Shown here: positions 12,792-20,951 of the stretch, one piece after another
How positions within the stretch are numbered: position 1 is the stretch's first letter
Layout: every line of letters starts with the position of its first letter
Origin: a bacterium
Lineage (GTDB): Bacteria; Patescibacteriota; Minisyncoccia; UBA6257; GWB1-50-10
NCBI GenBank assembly: GCA_027310975.1
Contig: DAICZV010000009.1
Location: forward strand, 1 to 21,361
DNA: 21,361 bases
Direction of reading: 5' to 3'
Made by a program: the position numbers and the translations under genes
Notes under the pieces: generated by a model
Seen by the model: only the letters and a program-made list of their open reading frames with translations
Told to the model about the DNA's origin: nothing
Databases searched by the model: none

Positions 12792-12862
12792 AAGCTTTCC
12801 GGTTGTGGGATCATAATGACCCGGAGACCATTCTTCAATTTGTACTTGAGGGGTTTTAACAT
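12776..12862 (-). pseudogene. Orphan 5' fragment of the M16 peptidase gene
   Basis: An ATG at 12862 opens a 28-codon ORF whose first 26 codons are those of the intact peptidase (MLKPLKYKLKNGLRVIMIPQ...), after which the frame runs into the GlyRS fragment and stops at 12776. It lacks the HxxEH active site and cannot be a peptidase. It keeps its start codon and a -10-like hexamer upstream, so a short peptide may still be made. Confidence 0.9.
12783..12862. repeat. 80-bp direct repeat, right copy
   Basis: Identical to 9822-9901. Its left edge lies on a microhomology with the GlyRS-type sequence and its right edge on the ATG of the peptidase; the bases outside both edges are unrelated between the two copies. 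Confidence 0.97.
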
Positions 12863-12869
12863 GTTCTTA

Positions 12870-12875
12870 AATATA
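12870..12875 (-). promoter_or_regulatory. -10-like box before the orphan peptidase start
   Basis: TATATT ends 7 nt before the ATG at 12862, the same close spacing as at other starts in this window. It is probably the pre-insertion promoter of the peptidase gene. Confidence 0.35.
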
Positions 12876-12883
12876 ACCGCCGC

Positions 12884-12916
12884 AAAAGAAAGCGGCAAGC
12901 TTTCGCTTGCCGCTTT
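12884..12916 (-). terminator. Intrinsic terminator of the surface protein gene
   Basis: A perfect 12-bp stem AAAGCGGCAAGC/GCTTGCCGCTTT with a GAAA tetraloop (12889-12916) is followed on the minus strand by CTTTT. It lies 22 nt after the stop of the surface protein. Confidence 0.85.
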
Positions 12917-12937
12917 AGAGATCTCATCTGCTTCTTT

Positions 12938-15640
12938 CTATTGACTATGATTGATGAGTTGCTGGACCTGGGCCGCAATACTGTTAAGCGATTCCTGCAT
13001 TGCCTGGAGCGCAGAAGCGCTTAAGGTTGAAGTCGGCGCAGTCGAGGTTGCCGTGCAGGATGGCGTCACTGACGCCCAAGAACCCCAGGCGCTACACTGA
13101 TTGGCGGAGTTGCAGGCCTCAACCCGGTACTGGTAGGTCGTGCCACATGTCATGCCGTACGAACCGCCATCGGTAAACGAGGTGCCTGATACTGTGTTGA
13201 TGTCCACGTTGGGAGGATTCCTTGAAACATGGTATGTGGATGCGCCCGCGACCGCCGGCCAAGAGACGGAAACCGAGGTTGGTCCGGTGGCCGAGAGATT
13301 AGGCGATCCGGGAATGGCTGGAATTCCCGTCGAGCCGCTCGTAATTGTAATCTGTCCGCTTAAGGCGTTCATTTGGCCATCCCCCACTAAGACCTTATAA
13401 GTCCCGGCGGCAATGTTGGCAGGGATTGTCCAATTATAAGAATTAATGCCAGCATTTAAATTCGAGAAGATGGGGTATTGACTACCATTAGGCGGCGACG
13501 ATACGAGATTAGCTAAAACGGTCGACAGGCCCGTCGCGCTCCACTGGATATAGAGATTGCTACCAACATTATAAGTACCGCCACTCGGCGAAGTAACGGT
13601 AATCGACGGTTGGGCGGGATAGATCGTCATCGGATTGCCGTAAGGAGTGCCCGTGACGTTCACATTACTCCCCACACCATATCCATCCACGCCGAACCGG
13701 CCGTAGGCCGCGAGCGTTCCGGCGCCCGCCACATTATTTACGACATTAACCGTTATAGTCAGAGTTTTGTAAGCATAATTAGAAATGACGAGCGGAGAAG
13801 AGAAGTTGAACACCCCGCCTGGATAACCGCTGGCTTTAACGGGGCTTAAGGTCGGCACCGTTCCCAATAACGTGGAACCGTCCCAAAGCTGAAGATTATT
13901 GAAGTTAGTCCCAGCGTTGGGCGAGTCGGAATCCACTTGAAGAGAAGAGAGGCTGACATTTCCGCCGGACGCTGATAACCTAATCGTCGTGAAAGTAACT
14001 TTGGTGTCGCCAACGTGAACGGTCGTTGAGATGGGCGATATCGGGTCCAGACTAACGTTCAATGACACCGGCTGGGTGGAAGTGGTATCAGCGGCGATAG
14101 TAAATGTTCCGCTAAGAGCGTTGGCAGAACCGTAGCCGATGCTTACCTGATACGTCCCGGCTGGAATGTTATTCGGAATCGTCCAGTTATAAGAATTATT
14201 GCCTGCGTTCAAACTGGAAAAAATCCCGTACTGATTTCCGTTCGCCGGCACCGGGAGTAAGTTTGCGTTCACTACGGAAAGACCGTAGGCCAACCATTGG
14301 ATATAGAGATTGCTACCGGTGTTATAAGTTCCGCCGCCCGATGGGGCATAAAGCGTGATTGATGGCTGCTGGGAAGGGCCGTTAGTTACGCTGAATGGTG
14401 AATTTGAAGAGTACGCGTGTGGCAATGTTTGTCTAACAATCTGGATATAATACGATGACTCGCCAGCGGCGAGAGGCGACAATGAACTGCCGTCGGAAAG
14501 AGTCCCCACTTGCCAGGAATAAGATGTACCGTAGACCTGATTTGCAATGATGCCATAAGCACCACCATCGCTACGTACCGCAAAAATTGTGTAGTAGACG
14601 CCGCTCGCATACGCGGAATCGGTCCACGTTATTGTCTGATTAGTTCCCCATTGCCACGCTTGCCCATTTGGCGAGGTAATGGTGATAGATGATTGGGTAG
14701 AAGTAGTAACCCCATTGCTCGGACAATTGATGTATTCGTGCGTATGGTCGTCAAAATACGACCAGATCCTGCGCGCCGTGCCATCCAAATTGTTCTTCCA
14801 ATCCAAATCGTTCACGCCCGGCACATACCACGGAGACCAGGAACCGGCGACCCACTGGATGCGGTACTGTAATATTTCCGGGTGGGTGGATGTCGCGAGA
14901 TCTAGCTGCTCAAAAGGCCCCGTACCATTCGGATTACCCAGCGGGCCCGTGACGATATCCTGCGTCGGTCCAGCGCAAGCTGCGCTGGAGGTGGAAACGG
15001 GCTGGGTTGAAGTGGTGGAAACGCCATTGCCAGACAAGGTGAAGTAGCCGCTATAGCCGGCATTACTCGGGACACTGGCTCCAATACCCCTGACTTCAGC
15101 TCCCGGATACATCATTATTTGATACGTCCCGTTCGCGATGGATGAATCGTACCTCCAGGCGTAAGTGCCGACATTGGCAATATTGGAGGCGATATTTTTA
15201 AGCGAGCCGTTACTGCTAAGCAGATCAATGGTGACGCCGGAAGTGGCAGGCAAGGATGACACCCATTGGATGTTCGCGATGAGACCGCTATCCTTCCCGC
15301 CGCTGTTATCTAAGCTGTATCCGGCTTGAGGGTACGTCACCGTAATGACCGGCTGGGTGGAGGACGAAACCGGCGTTGTTGGGTTCACGACCGTACTGGT
15401 TACCGCGCTAATACCCGTTTGCCCCTGTCCGGTCTGCGCCTGCTTGGCGATTATCGTCTGGATCTGCTGCATCAACGTCTGGACCACCTGGACGAGGATA
15501 GTGATGATCTGCTGGTCGCTCATGCCGGGCGTAATGCCGAGATTGGCAGCGGTTGCCGTCTGCGCGTAGCTTAACCCGGGAAGCCACATCCCGGCGGCGA
15601 TAACCACTGCAAAACCTATCGCTAGAAGTTTGTTTTTCAT
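12938..15640 (-). CDS. Large secreted modular surface protein (Ig-like and fibronectin type III modules)
   Basis: The 900-residue product begins with a signal peptide (basic MKNK, hydrophobic 5-23, likely cleavage after SYA, residue 26). A helical Gln-rich segment (about 35-75) follows, then β-rich modules joined by TSTQP-type linkers. Two modules of about 88 residues (near 428-515 and 678-766) are close duplicates (PSGG-TYN-GSNLYIQW ... NSYNWTIP-NI-AGTY). A fibronectin type III domain (about 775-865) ends in a Cys-containing strand, and the tail is helical (LQAMQESLNSIAAQVQQLI). No LPXTG motif or C-terminal membrane anchor is seen, so attachment is unknown. It is transcribed from a promoter after the GlyRS gene, with a structured leader, and closed by a terminator. 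The role is probably cell surface or adhesion; this is inference. Confidence 0.85.
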   Translation of the reverse strand: MKNKLLAIGFAVVIAAGMWLPGLSYAQTATAANLGITPGMSDQQIITILVQVVQTLMQQIQTIIAKQAQTGQGQTGISAVTSTVVNPTTPVSSSTQPVITVTYPQAGYSLDNSGGKDSGLIANIQWVSSLPATSGVTIDLLSSNGSLKNIASNIANVGTYAWRYDSSIANGTYQIMMYPGAEVRGIGASVPSNAGYSGYFTLSGNGVSTTSTQPVSTSSAACAGPTQDIVTGPLGNPNGTGPFEQLDLATSTHPEILQYRIQWVAGSWSPWYVPGVNDLDWKNNLDGTARRIWSYFDDHTHEYINCPSNGVTTSTQSSITITSPNGQAWQWGTNQTITWTDSAYASGVYYTIFAVRSDGGAYGIIANQVYGTSYSWQVGTLSDGSSLSPLAAGESSYYIQIVRQTLPHAYSSNSPFSVTNGPSQQPSITLYAPSGGGTYNTGSNLYIQWLAYGLSVVNANLLPVPANGNQYGIFSSLNAGNNSYNWTIPNNIPAGTYQVSIGYGSANALSGTFTIAADTTSTQPVSLNVSLDPISPISTTVHVGDTKVTFTTIRLSASGGNVSLSSLQVDSDSPNAGTNFNNLQLWDGSTLLGTVPTLSPVKASGYPGGVFNFSSPLVISNYAYKTLTITVNVVNNVAGAGTLAAYGRFGVDGYGVGSNVNVTGTPYGNPMTIYPAQPSITVTSPSGGTYNVGSNLYIQWSATGLSTVLANLVSSPPNGSQYPIFSNLNAGINSYNWTIPANIAAGTYKVLVGDGQMNALSGQITITSGSTGIPAIPGSPNLSATGPTSVSVSWPAVAGASTYHVSRNPPNVDINTVSGTSFTDGGSYGMTCGTTYQYRVEACNSANQCSAWGSWASVTPSCTATSTAPTSTLSASALQAMQESLNSIAAQVQQLINHSQ
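13340..13610 (-). repeat. Duplicated Ig-like module, second copy
   Basis: It encodes the module starting SITVTSPSGGTYN and shares long DNA words with 14095-14355, for example ggatatagagattgctacc and caattataagaatta-like segments. This is an internal tandem-type duplication separated by an unrelated domain of about 160 residues. Confidence 0.75.
14095..14355 (-). repeat. Duplicated Ig-like module, first copy
   Basis: It encodes the module starting SITLYAPSGGGTYN, the partner of the copy at 13340-13610. Both carry GSNLYIQW and NSYNWTIP cores. Confidence 0.75.
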
Positions 15641-15728
15641 GTTATTTAAACGAATAAAACCATCTCGACTAAAGATGGTTAGTAACTGGTAAAAGTTTTC
15701 TTAGCACCTCCTCCGACCTTTTCCATTT
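15641..15728 (-). promoter_or_regulatory. Structured 5' leader of the surface protein mRNA, with a possible 12-codon leader ORF
   Basis: Between the promoter and the ATG lie, in order on the minus strand: part of a hairpin CGACCTT/AAGGTCG (whole 15714-15735), a Shine-Dalgarno-like GGAGGAGGTG, a GTG-initiated ORF MLRKLLPVTNHL (15707-15669), and a hairpin AACCATCT/AGATGGTT (15658-15680) followed by TTATT. The small ORF's TAG stop lies in the loop of that hairpin. The surface-protein ATG itself has no Shine-Dalgarno sequence. The layout resembles an attenuator but no ligand class was recognised. Confidence 0.4.
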
Positions 15729-15734
15729 AAGGTC

Positions 15735-15764
15735 GTTATACCACAAAATCCCCTTTTATTTCAA
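15735..15764 (-). promoter_or_regulatory. Promoter of the surface protein gene
   Basis: TTGAAA (15764-15759), an 18-nt spacer and TATAAC (15740-15735) preceded by TGG form an extended -10 promoter. It overlaps the last codons of the GlyRS gene. The predicted start is near 15728. Confidence 0.6.
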
Positions 15765-17057
15765 CCTCTCGGCGAAATATGCCTGGAGGCCTTTTATCTT
15801 CACCCGCTCCTGTTTCATTGTGTCGCGGTCGCGGACCGTGACGTCGCCATTTTCCAGCGAGTCAAAGTCAACCGTGACGCAGTAGGGCGTGCCGGCCTCG
15901 TCCTGGGCGCGGTATCTTTTGCCAATGTTTCCCCGGCTATCCCAGGCGACCATCATATCCTTTCTGAGTTCGCCCGCGATATTTTCGGCCAGCTCCACCA
16001 ATTTCGGCTTGTTCGCGAGGAGCGGAAAGACCGCCACCTTATACGGCGCGAGCTTTGGATGCAGCTTGAGAACCGTCCGCGTTTCGCCGTCCACGTCTTC
16101 CTCAATATACCCGTTCATCAGGAAGAAGAGCGCCGCGCGGTCCACGCCGCCCGAGGTTTCAATGATGTACGGCAGGTACTTTTCCTTCGTCTCTTCGTCA
16201 AAGTACGTCATATCCTCGCCGGAATATTCCTGATGGCGCCGCACGTCCCAATCGCCGCGGTGATGGATGCCTTCCATCTCCTTCCATTCCTCCCCCGCCA
16301 AAAATTCAATGTCAAAAGCGGCTTTGGCATAATGGGCCAGTTCGTCTTTCGCGTGCTCCTTGAAGCGCAAGCTCCCCTTCTTCATGCCGAGCGAAAGATA
16401 CCATTCCATCCGGTTCTTTTTCCATTCTTCAAACGTTTTGAGGGACGCCTTCATGTCGGGCTTCACGTAGTACTGGAGCTCCATCTGCTCAAATTCGCGG
16501 GAACGGAACGTGAGCCCCCCGGGCGTGATTTCGTTCCGGAAGGCCTTGCCGACCTGGGCAACGCCGAAAGGCAATTTCACCCGCGTGGAAGACATGACAT
16601 TTTTGAAATTGACGTGCACACCCTGCGTGATCTCCCCGCGCAAATAGGTTTTGAGCTTTTCGCCTTCAATGACGCCCAGATACGTCTCAACCATCAAGTT
16701 GAATTGCTTCGGTTCGGTGAACTCGCCGCCGCAATCGGGACACCGGTCCCCTTTGAGCTGATCGGCGCGGAAGCGATGATGGCATTTTTTGCATTCCACG
16801 AGAGGATCGGAAAAAGACGAGAGATGCCCCGAGGCCTCCCAGACCTTCGGGCTCATGATTATCGCGGCGTCCAAGCCCACGACGTCGCTGCGCTCCTGGA
16901 CCATCGTTTTCCAAAACTCGTTCTTAATATTTCTTTTAAGCTCAACGCCGAGCGGGCCGTAGTCCCAAGTGCCAGCCAGCCCGCCGTAGATCTCGGAACC
17001 CGGATAAATAAAGCCGCGGCGTTTAGCCAAGCTCGTTATTTTTTCCCAAATATCCAT
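15756..17057 (-). CDS. glyQS: Glycyl-tRNA synthetase, single-chain (α2) type
   Basis: A class II synthetase charging tRNA-Gly. The 433-residue product has the N-terminal RRGFIYPGSEIYGGLAGTWDYGPLG block, a CxxC...CxxC zinc-like insertion (CKKCHHRF...CPDCGGEF), motif 2 around VAQVGKAFRNEITP, motif 3 around ETSGGVDRA, and a C-terminal anticodon-binding domain ending in VTVRDRDTMKQERVKI. It is the short homodimeric type rather than the α2β2 type. The ATG at 17057 lacks a Shine-Dalgarno sequence and lies 8 nt after an extended -10. Its 3' end shares the 12-mer tcgcggtcgcgg with the 5' end of the M16 peptidase gene, and a diverged copy of its end is found at the DGR junction. Confidence 0.96.
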   Translation of the reverse strand: MDIWEKITSLAKRRGFIYPGSEIYGGLAGTWDYGPLGVELKRNIKNEFWKTMVQERSDVVGLDAAIIMSPKVWEASGHLSSFSDPLVECKKCHHRFRADQLKGDRCPDCGGEFTEPKQFNLMVETYLGVIEGEKLKTYLRGEITQGVHVNFKNVMSSTRVKLPFGVAQVGKAFRNEITPGGLTFRSREFEQMELQYYVKPDMKASLKTFEEWKKNRMEWYLSLGMKKGSLRFKEHAKDELAHYAKAAFDIEFLAGEEWKEMEGIHHRGDWDVRRHQEYSGEDMTYFDEETKEKYLPYIIETSGGVDRAALFFLMNGYIEEDVDGETRTVLKLHPKLAPYKVAVFPLLANKPKLVELAENIAGELRKDMMVAWDSRGNIGKRYRAQDEAGTPYCVTVDFDSLENGDVTVRDRDTMKQERVKIKGLQAYFAERLK

Positions 17058-17063
17058 GTTTCG

Positions 17064-18905
17064 CTATTGTACCACCATTCCCTGGCTTTGGCCGACGGTC
17101 GGGTCGCTCGGAAGCGCCGTCGTGACGGGAGCATCCTGGCTTTGGAGCGTGAGTCCGGTGAAGCTGTCGGAGGCCGAAAGCGACGTGGGCCCGAGGAGCG
17201 GTTCGTATTGGCCGATGAAATCGGCCGTCGGCGTCGCCGCCACCTGGAAGACCGCCTCCACCGGATCGCTCAATACGCCGCGGCCGGCCGGCACGCTCGG
17301 AATGGTCCACGTGACCGCGTTGGAAGACGAGCTGTAGGTCGGCAGGGACGAAACATTACTCTTAACCTGGCCCGTCCAGACGACGCCCGGCGGAAGGGCG
17401 GCCGAGACCGTCACGTTATTGAGGTCGGTCGTGAAATTCGTGATGTCCCAATGGATGGTGTAGTCGGTCGTCTGGCCCACCTGGGGCGGCAGGTTCCCCG
17501 CGTTCACGATACCGCTCTGGGCATCGCGGTAGAAACCGCTCGCCGAGACAGCAACGAGGCCGGAGATCTTGGTCGTCACGATCGCCTGAGCCGTCGTGCG
17601 GGAAGCGGAGAGATACGGCGGAACGGTGGGCGAGGCCATGATGACGCTCATTTGGACCGAGTAGTTCTTTTCGTTCAGGCGAGCGGCGGAAAGCTGGTCC
17701 TTGAGTTTTATCTTTAGGTTCACTTCTCCGCTCGCGCCGGGAGCGATAAGGGCCAAGCCCGGATCGGTCGCCGCGCTCCACGTCACCGTTTGCGTTCCGG
17801 CATTGAATTGTCCGTCGGTCGCGACCGTTCCAAAGTCCAGCAGGTCGCCGAGGAGCGTCGCTTTAATGGTCGCATTTGAAAGGGCGATGCCGCTCAGGTT
17901 CTGGTAATCTATGGCGTAGTTCAAGGTATCGCCGACCCGGGCGACATAGGCGTTCGCCCCGTTTACCAAAATGTTCAGGCCCACGGGCGCGGGCGAAGGA
18001 TTGAGGGGCACCGCGGTTTCGGCCACCGGAAAGTCCGTGCCGTTGAACGTTGCCGCGAGAGTGAGCGGCAAGGTCAGCCCGTTTCCGCTCCCCGCGGCGA
18101 GATGGCCGACGATAGTGAGCGTCCCCGAAGAATGGGGCGCGAGAGCGCCGAGCTGCCAGTAGTTGTTGAGCGACTCCGGCGCCACGTTGGACGAATCAAA
18201 TTTGAAACCGTCCGGATAGTTCGCCGAGAGCGCCACGGCCGGAAAGGCGAAATCGGAATCGTTCTCATAAGTCACGGGCAGAGAGAACGACGAACCGGAG
18301 AGTATCTGCGAGGGCGGCGTCGCTGAAACATTGAGAGCCTGTCCATTAATAGTCGTTTGGGCTGTCCCCCGGGCGTTGAACTGAGTTCCGCCGCCCGATG
18401 AGTAGTTCAGCACGGCGTCCACCGTTTCCGCGCTACCCACATCCCCCACTGGCAAAAGCGAATAGGTCTTTTTGCTCAAACTGCCGGTGCCGACCGTGCC
18501 AACATCGTCCGAAATACTGCTGGGGTTGGGGCCGCCGTAATTAACGAGGCCCGCCGGCAGGTCCAGCTCTATCGTCCCGCCCTGAAGCGCCGCGCCGGTA
18601 GAGTTAATTACATCCACCTGAACGTCAAACGGCGCGCCGCGGACGACGCTCGTCGGCAATGTAACGGCAATGCTCACATCCCGGCCGCCGCTCGTGTAGA
18701 AGAATATCAAAAAAAGGCCGACGGCCACGACGAGGAGGGTAAAGGAGCCCCCCAAGACGAGCAGGCGCCGCAGCCAGCGGGGCAGCTCGGCGCTATTTTC
18801 ATCAGCGGCCGCTTTTTTCCGCGCCGCTCGGGACGCCGGGCCGGAATACTTGGCCGCTCGTTTCGCCCGCGCACGCAATCTTTTTTCTAAGTTTTCCAAT
18901 GCCAT
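17064..18905 (-). CDS. Membrane-anchored protein with DUF11/CARDB-like extracellular repeats
   Basis: The 613-residue product has a highly basic cytoplasmic N-terminus (1-45, rich in Arg, Lys and Ala), one membrane helix (about 47-70) and a long β-rich extracytoplasmic region. This region has at least four repeats of DUF11/CARDB character, with phrases such as VGDTLNYAIDYQNLSGIALSN, LPPGVVWTG and VGQTTDYTIHWDITNFTTDLNN. Proteins of this build are cell-surface components in CPR bacteria, with unknown partners. It starts 27 nt after recO and probably shares its transcript. It ends 6 nt before the GlyRS gene, whose -10 box lies at its stop codon. The domain call is by pattern only. Confidence 0.8.
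   Translation of the reverse strand: MALENLEKRLRARAKRAAKYSGPASRAARKKAAADENSAELPRWLRRLLVLGGSFTLLVVAVGLFLIFFYTSGGRDVSIAVTLPTSVVRGAPFDVQVDVINSTGAALQGGTIELDLPAGLVNYGGPNPSSISDDVGTVGTGSLSKKTYSLLPVGDVGSAETVDAVLNYSSGGGTQFNARGTAQTTINGQALNVSATPPSQILSGSSFSLPVTYENDSDFAFPAVALSANYPDGFKFDSSNVAPESLNNYWQLGALAPHSSGTLTIVGHLAAGSGNGLTLPLTLAATFNGTDFPVAETAVPLNPSPAPVGLNILVNGANAYVARVGDTLNYAIDYQNLSGIALSNATIKATLLGDLLDFGTVATDGQFNAGTQTVTWSAATDPGLALIAPGASGEVNLKIKLKDQLSAARLNEKNYSVQMSVIMASPTVPPYLSASRTTAQAIVTTKISGLVAVSASGFYRDAQSGIVNAGNLPPQVGQTTDYTIHWDITNFTTDLNNVTVSAALPPGVVWTGQVKSNVSSLPTYSSSSNAVTWTIPSVPAGRGVLSDPVEAVFQVAATPTADFIGQYEPLLGPTSLSASDSFTGLTLQSQDAPVTTALPSDPTVGQSQGMVVQ
17066..17074 (-). promoter_or_regulatory. Extended -10 before the GlyRS gene
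   Basis: TGGTACAAT (TGn plus TACAAT) on the minus strand ends 8 nt before the ATG, inside the last codons of the upstream gene. No clear -35 box is seen. Confidence 0.45.
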
Positions 18906-18932
18906 GCACTTTGGATATTCAAATATTCTAAT

Positions 18933-19466
18933 CTACAACCATATTAACTCATTTTGAGGCGCCTTTGAACCGCAGCGTTCGCAGAAAAATTCCTGGCCCT
19001 TCAAATGAAACAGCGCGACCGGCCGGCGGCCGCACAGGGCGCAAGAGGCCTCCTCCGGCGCGTATCCCAATATCCGCAACACGTCGCCGGTCTGCCAAGC
19101 GCCGGCGCGGAAACCCTGGACCAGGTAATGCCAGAGCCTCTCATCCGGTTCGGCCCTCGGTAGAAGAAAACGCAGAAGATAGACGAGGATGAGCGCCCGG
19201 GAACGCAAAGCCGGAGCGATATGCCCGCCGCCGAAACTTTCTTCGCCCAGCGCGTCCACGACCGTGACCTGGTTCTTCTCCACAAGGCGCAGTTTCACAA
19301 GAGAGAGAACGTCCAAATGCGGCGCGAGCTTGGAAAGCGGTTTGCGCCCGCCCGTGACCTTCGCGTCCACCCGGCCGAGCTTGCGGGTGAAGATATCGGC
19401 GGTGCGATCGGTCTCGCGCTGGTTCCGCACATGGAGCACGATGCCTTCGGTGACGTACTCGTTCAT
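18933..19466 (-). CDS. recO: DNA repair protein RecO
   Basis: RecO promotes RecA loading and strand annealing in the RecFOR recombination pathway. The product of about 177 residues begins with the OB-fold pattern MNEYVTEGIVLHVRNQRETDRTADIFTRKLGRVDAKVTG. A helical region follows, and a C-terminal zinc finger CALCG...FFCERCG. It is shorter than the roughly 240-residue E. coli form, as is usual in reduced genomes. ATG 19466 is chosen because it overlaps the glycosyltransferase stop by 4 nt (ATGA), a sign of translational coupling, and fits the family N-terminus; an upstream start at 19490 adds 8 residues that look unrelated. Confidence 0.9.
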   Translation of the reverse strand: MNEYVTEGIVLHVRNQRETDRTADIFTRKLGRVDAKVTGGRKPLSKLAPHLDVLSLVKLRLVEKNQVTVVDALGEESFGGGHIAPALRSRALILVYLLRFLLPRAEPDERLWHYLVQGFRAGAWQTGDVLRILGYAPEEASCALCGRRPVALFHLKGQEFFCERCGSKAPQNELIWL

Positions 19467-20944
19467 AAAGCCGATTTCGGGGTTTTCCAAAATCCCAAGC
19501 GGTACTTACCGCCGAGCAAGAGCCGGGTCTGGGCTTCCAGGGCCGGTATGGCGCCGAAAACGACAGTCGTGACCGGCGTCAGAACCCAGCCCAGAATATA
19601 AAACAGGTAGTTCATCCTTGAAACGCCGCCGCTTTCGGTCCGCAGGATGGCCGCGCTCCACAAAGCGAGCGCGATGACGCCGATCAAGCTTAGATTCAAA
19701 ATGGAGCCGGTGAGCCGCGGCAGGTTGTAAGAAACGATGGATGTCCTGAAGGCGTCCCCGCCGAGCACGTTCGGCAGCCAGCCGAACAAGAAGATGACTA
19801 TGGCGCTCGTCGCCCACGAGTAGAATCCGTCAAACATCACCCAAAGCCAAAATCGGCGCAACCTTTTAGGGAAATTTTTGGGAGATTTGGTATCCCGCGC
19901 GAAACGCGCGATGTTCTCCGCGCCCCAGCCCCAGCGCCGCTGCTGGAGGTAAAGGTTTTTGAACGAACTCCAAAAATCCGGCCCGGAAACAGCGTCCATG
20001 TAGACGGGGTAGAAGAGCGGCACCGTCCGCCAATCTCCCTTGAAATGCGCGAGACACTGGAAGAATATCCGGGAATCTTCGGAAACGAGGTCCGTCTCCC
20101 AAAACCCTATCTCCATAAGGGCCTGAAGCGGCATGCTGTGGGACGAAAAGGTGACGAGCTGCTCCGGTCGCGAGGATTGCATAAGCTGCCAGAAGGTGGA
20201 GGAAAACCCGACGATGTGGGCGAAGAAAGGCGCCTCGTCCAAATTGTTCATAAACATCGGTACCGGCTGGAAGCTGGCGTGCGCCCCGTTCGGCGCAGAG
20301 AGAAATTCGTGGGTTAAAACGCCGAAATAATCCGGGCCCGGTTTTGTGTCGGCGTCAAAGACCGAGACCAAAACGCTTTTTGGGTCCAGACGGCGCGGCT
20401 CAATGAGCTTTGCGACCGCTTCCCGCGCCGCCCAGGTTTCGTTGGAGCCCTTGCCCGGAGCTTCGCCCGGAAGGCCGGCCGGATGCCGGGTGACGAGGAA
20501 GCCGCCGAAAGACCGGCCGAACTCGCGGGCGGCTTCTTCCGCCGCGAGGGCGTCTTCCGTTCCGCCCCGCTCTTCGGTCGCGAGCACGACAAGCAGATTC
20601 TCTTTGGGGTAATTGGACTCAGCGAGACCTAAAAGCGTCCGCCGGATAAGCACCGCCGGCTCGCGGTACATCGGCAGTATCACCAGGTGAAATATCTTTT
20701 CCCACTCCCCGCCCTTCTCGCGCTGGAGCCTTTGCAGCCAGTTTATCTTCATGCGGGCGCGCATTTGCCGGAACGAGAAAGAAAGATGAAGGAAAAAATA
20801 AACGATGCGCAAAAGCCAATAAAGATCGTAAAAGATTATGAAAATGACGACCGCGGCCGGCAGCCACCAAGAAAAGAAGGCGAGGAGCGCAAGCGTGAGC
20901 CAAGCCGCCGCGGCCGGGATTATCTCCCAAAAACGAGGTGGCAT
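19463..20944 (-). CDS. Membrane-bound family 2 glycosyltransferase (cellulose synthase-like)
   Basis: A processive-type GT2 enzyme probably polymerising or transferring sugars for an exopolysaccharide or cell-envelope glycan. The 493-residue product has N-terminal membrane helices (about 8-55), a GT-A domain with the metal-binding FDADTKP (D197, D199), a probable catalytic acid pair VSEDSR (E289, D290) and QQRRW (334-338), and about four C-terminal membrane helices. The Q(Q/R)xRW-type motif is typical of processive synthases, but no PilZ domain is present. The acceptor and product are unknown. It starts 7 nt after the DoxX-family gene and overlaps recO by 4 nt, so the three are probably co-transcribed. 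Confidence 0.9.
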   Translation of the reverse strand: MPPRFWEIIPAAAAWLTLALLAFFSWWLPAAVVIFIIFYDLYWLLRIVYFFLHLSFSFRQMRARMKINWLQRLQREKGGEWEKIFHLVILPMYREPAVLIRRTLLGLAESNYPKENLLVVLATEERGGTEDALAAEEAAREFGRSFGGFLVTRHPAGLPGEAPGKGSNETWAAREAVAKLIEPRRLDPKSVLVSVFDADTKPGPDYFGVLTHEFLSAPNGAHASFQPVPMFMNNLDEAPFFAHIVGFSSTFWQLMQSSRPEQLVTFSSHSMPLQALMEIGFWETDLVSEDSRIFFQCLAHFKGDWRTVPLFYPVYMDAVSGPDFWSSFKNLYLQQRRWGWGAENIARFARDTKSPKNFPKRLRRFWLWVMFDGFYSWATSAIVIFLFGWLPNVLGGDAFRTSIVSYNLPRLTGSILNLSLIGVIALALWSAAILRTESGGVSRMNYLFYILGWVLTPVTTVVFGAIPALEAQTRLLLGGKYRLGFWKTPKSAL

Positions 20945-20951
20945 GTGCGGT

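Noticed and set aside
9822..12862. 80-bp repeats as attL/attR of a site-specific integrase
   Set aside because: There is no integrase or recombinase gene in the insert, and the repeat is protein-coding sequence, not a tRNA end. The junction microhomology points to illegitimate or homology-assisted joining.
16059..17717. 552-codon open frame on the plus strand
   Set aside because: It runs antisense through the GlyRS gene and into the DUF11-like gene. The translation is rich in Arg, His and Val without domain patterns; it is a shadow of G/C-rich coding on the other strand.
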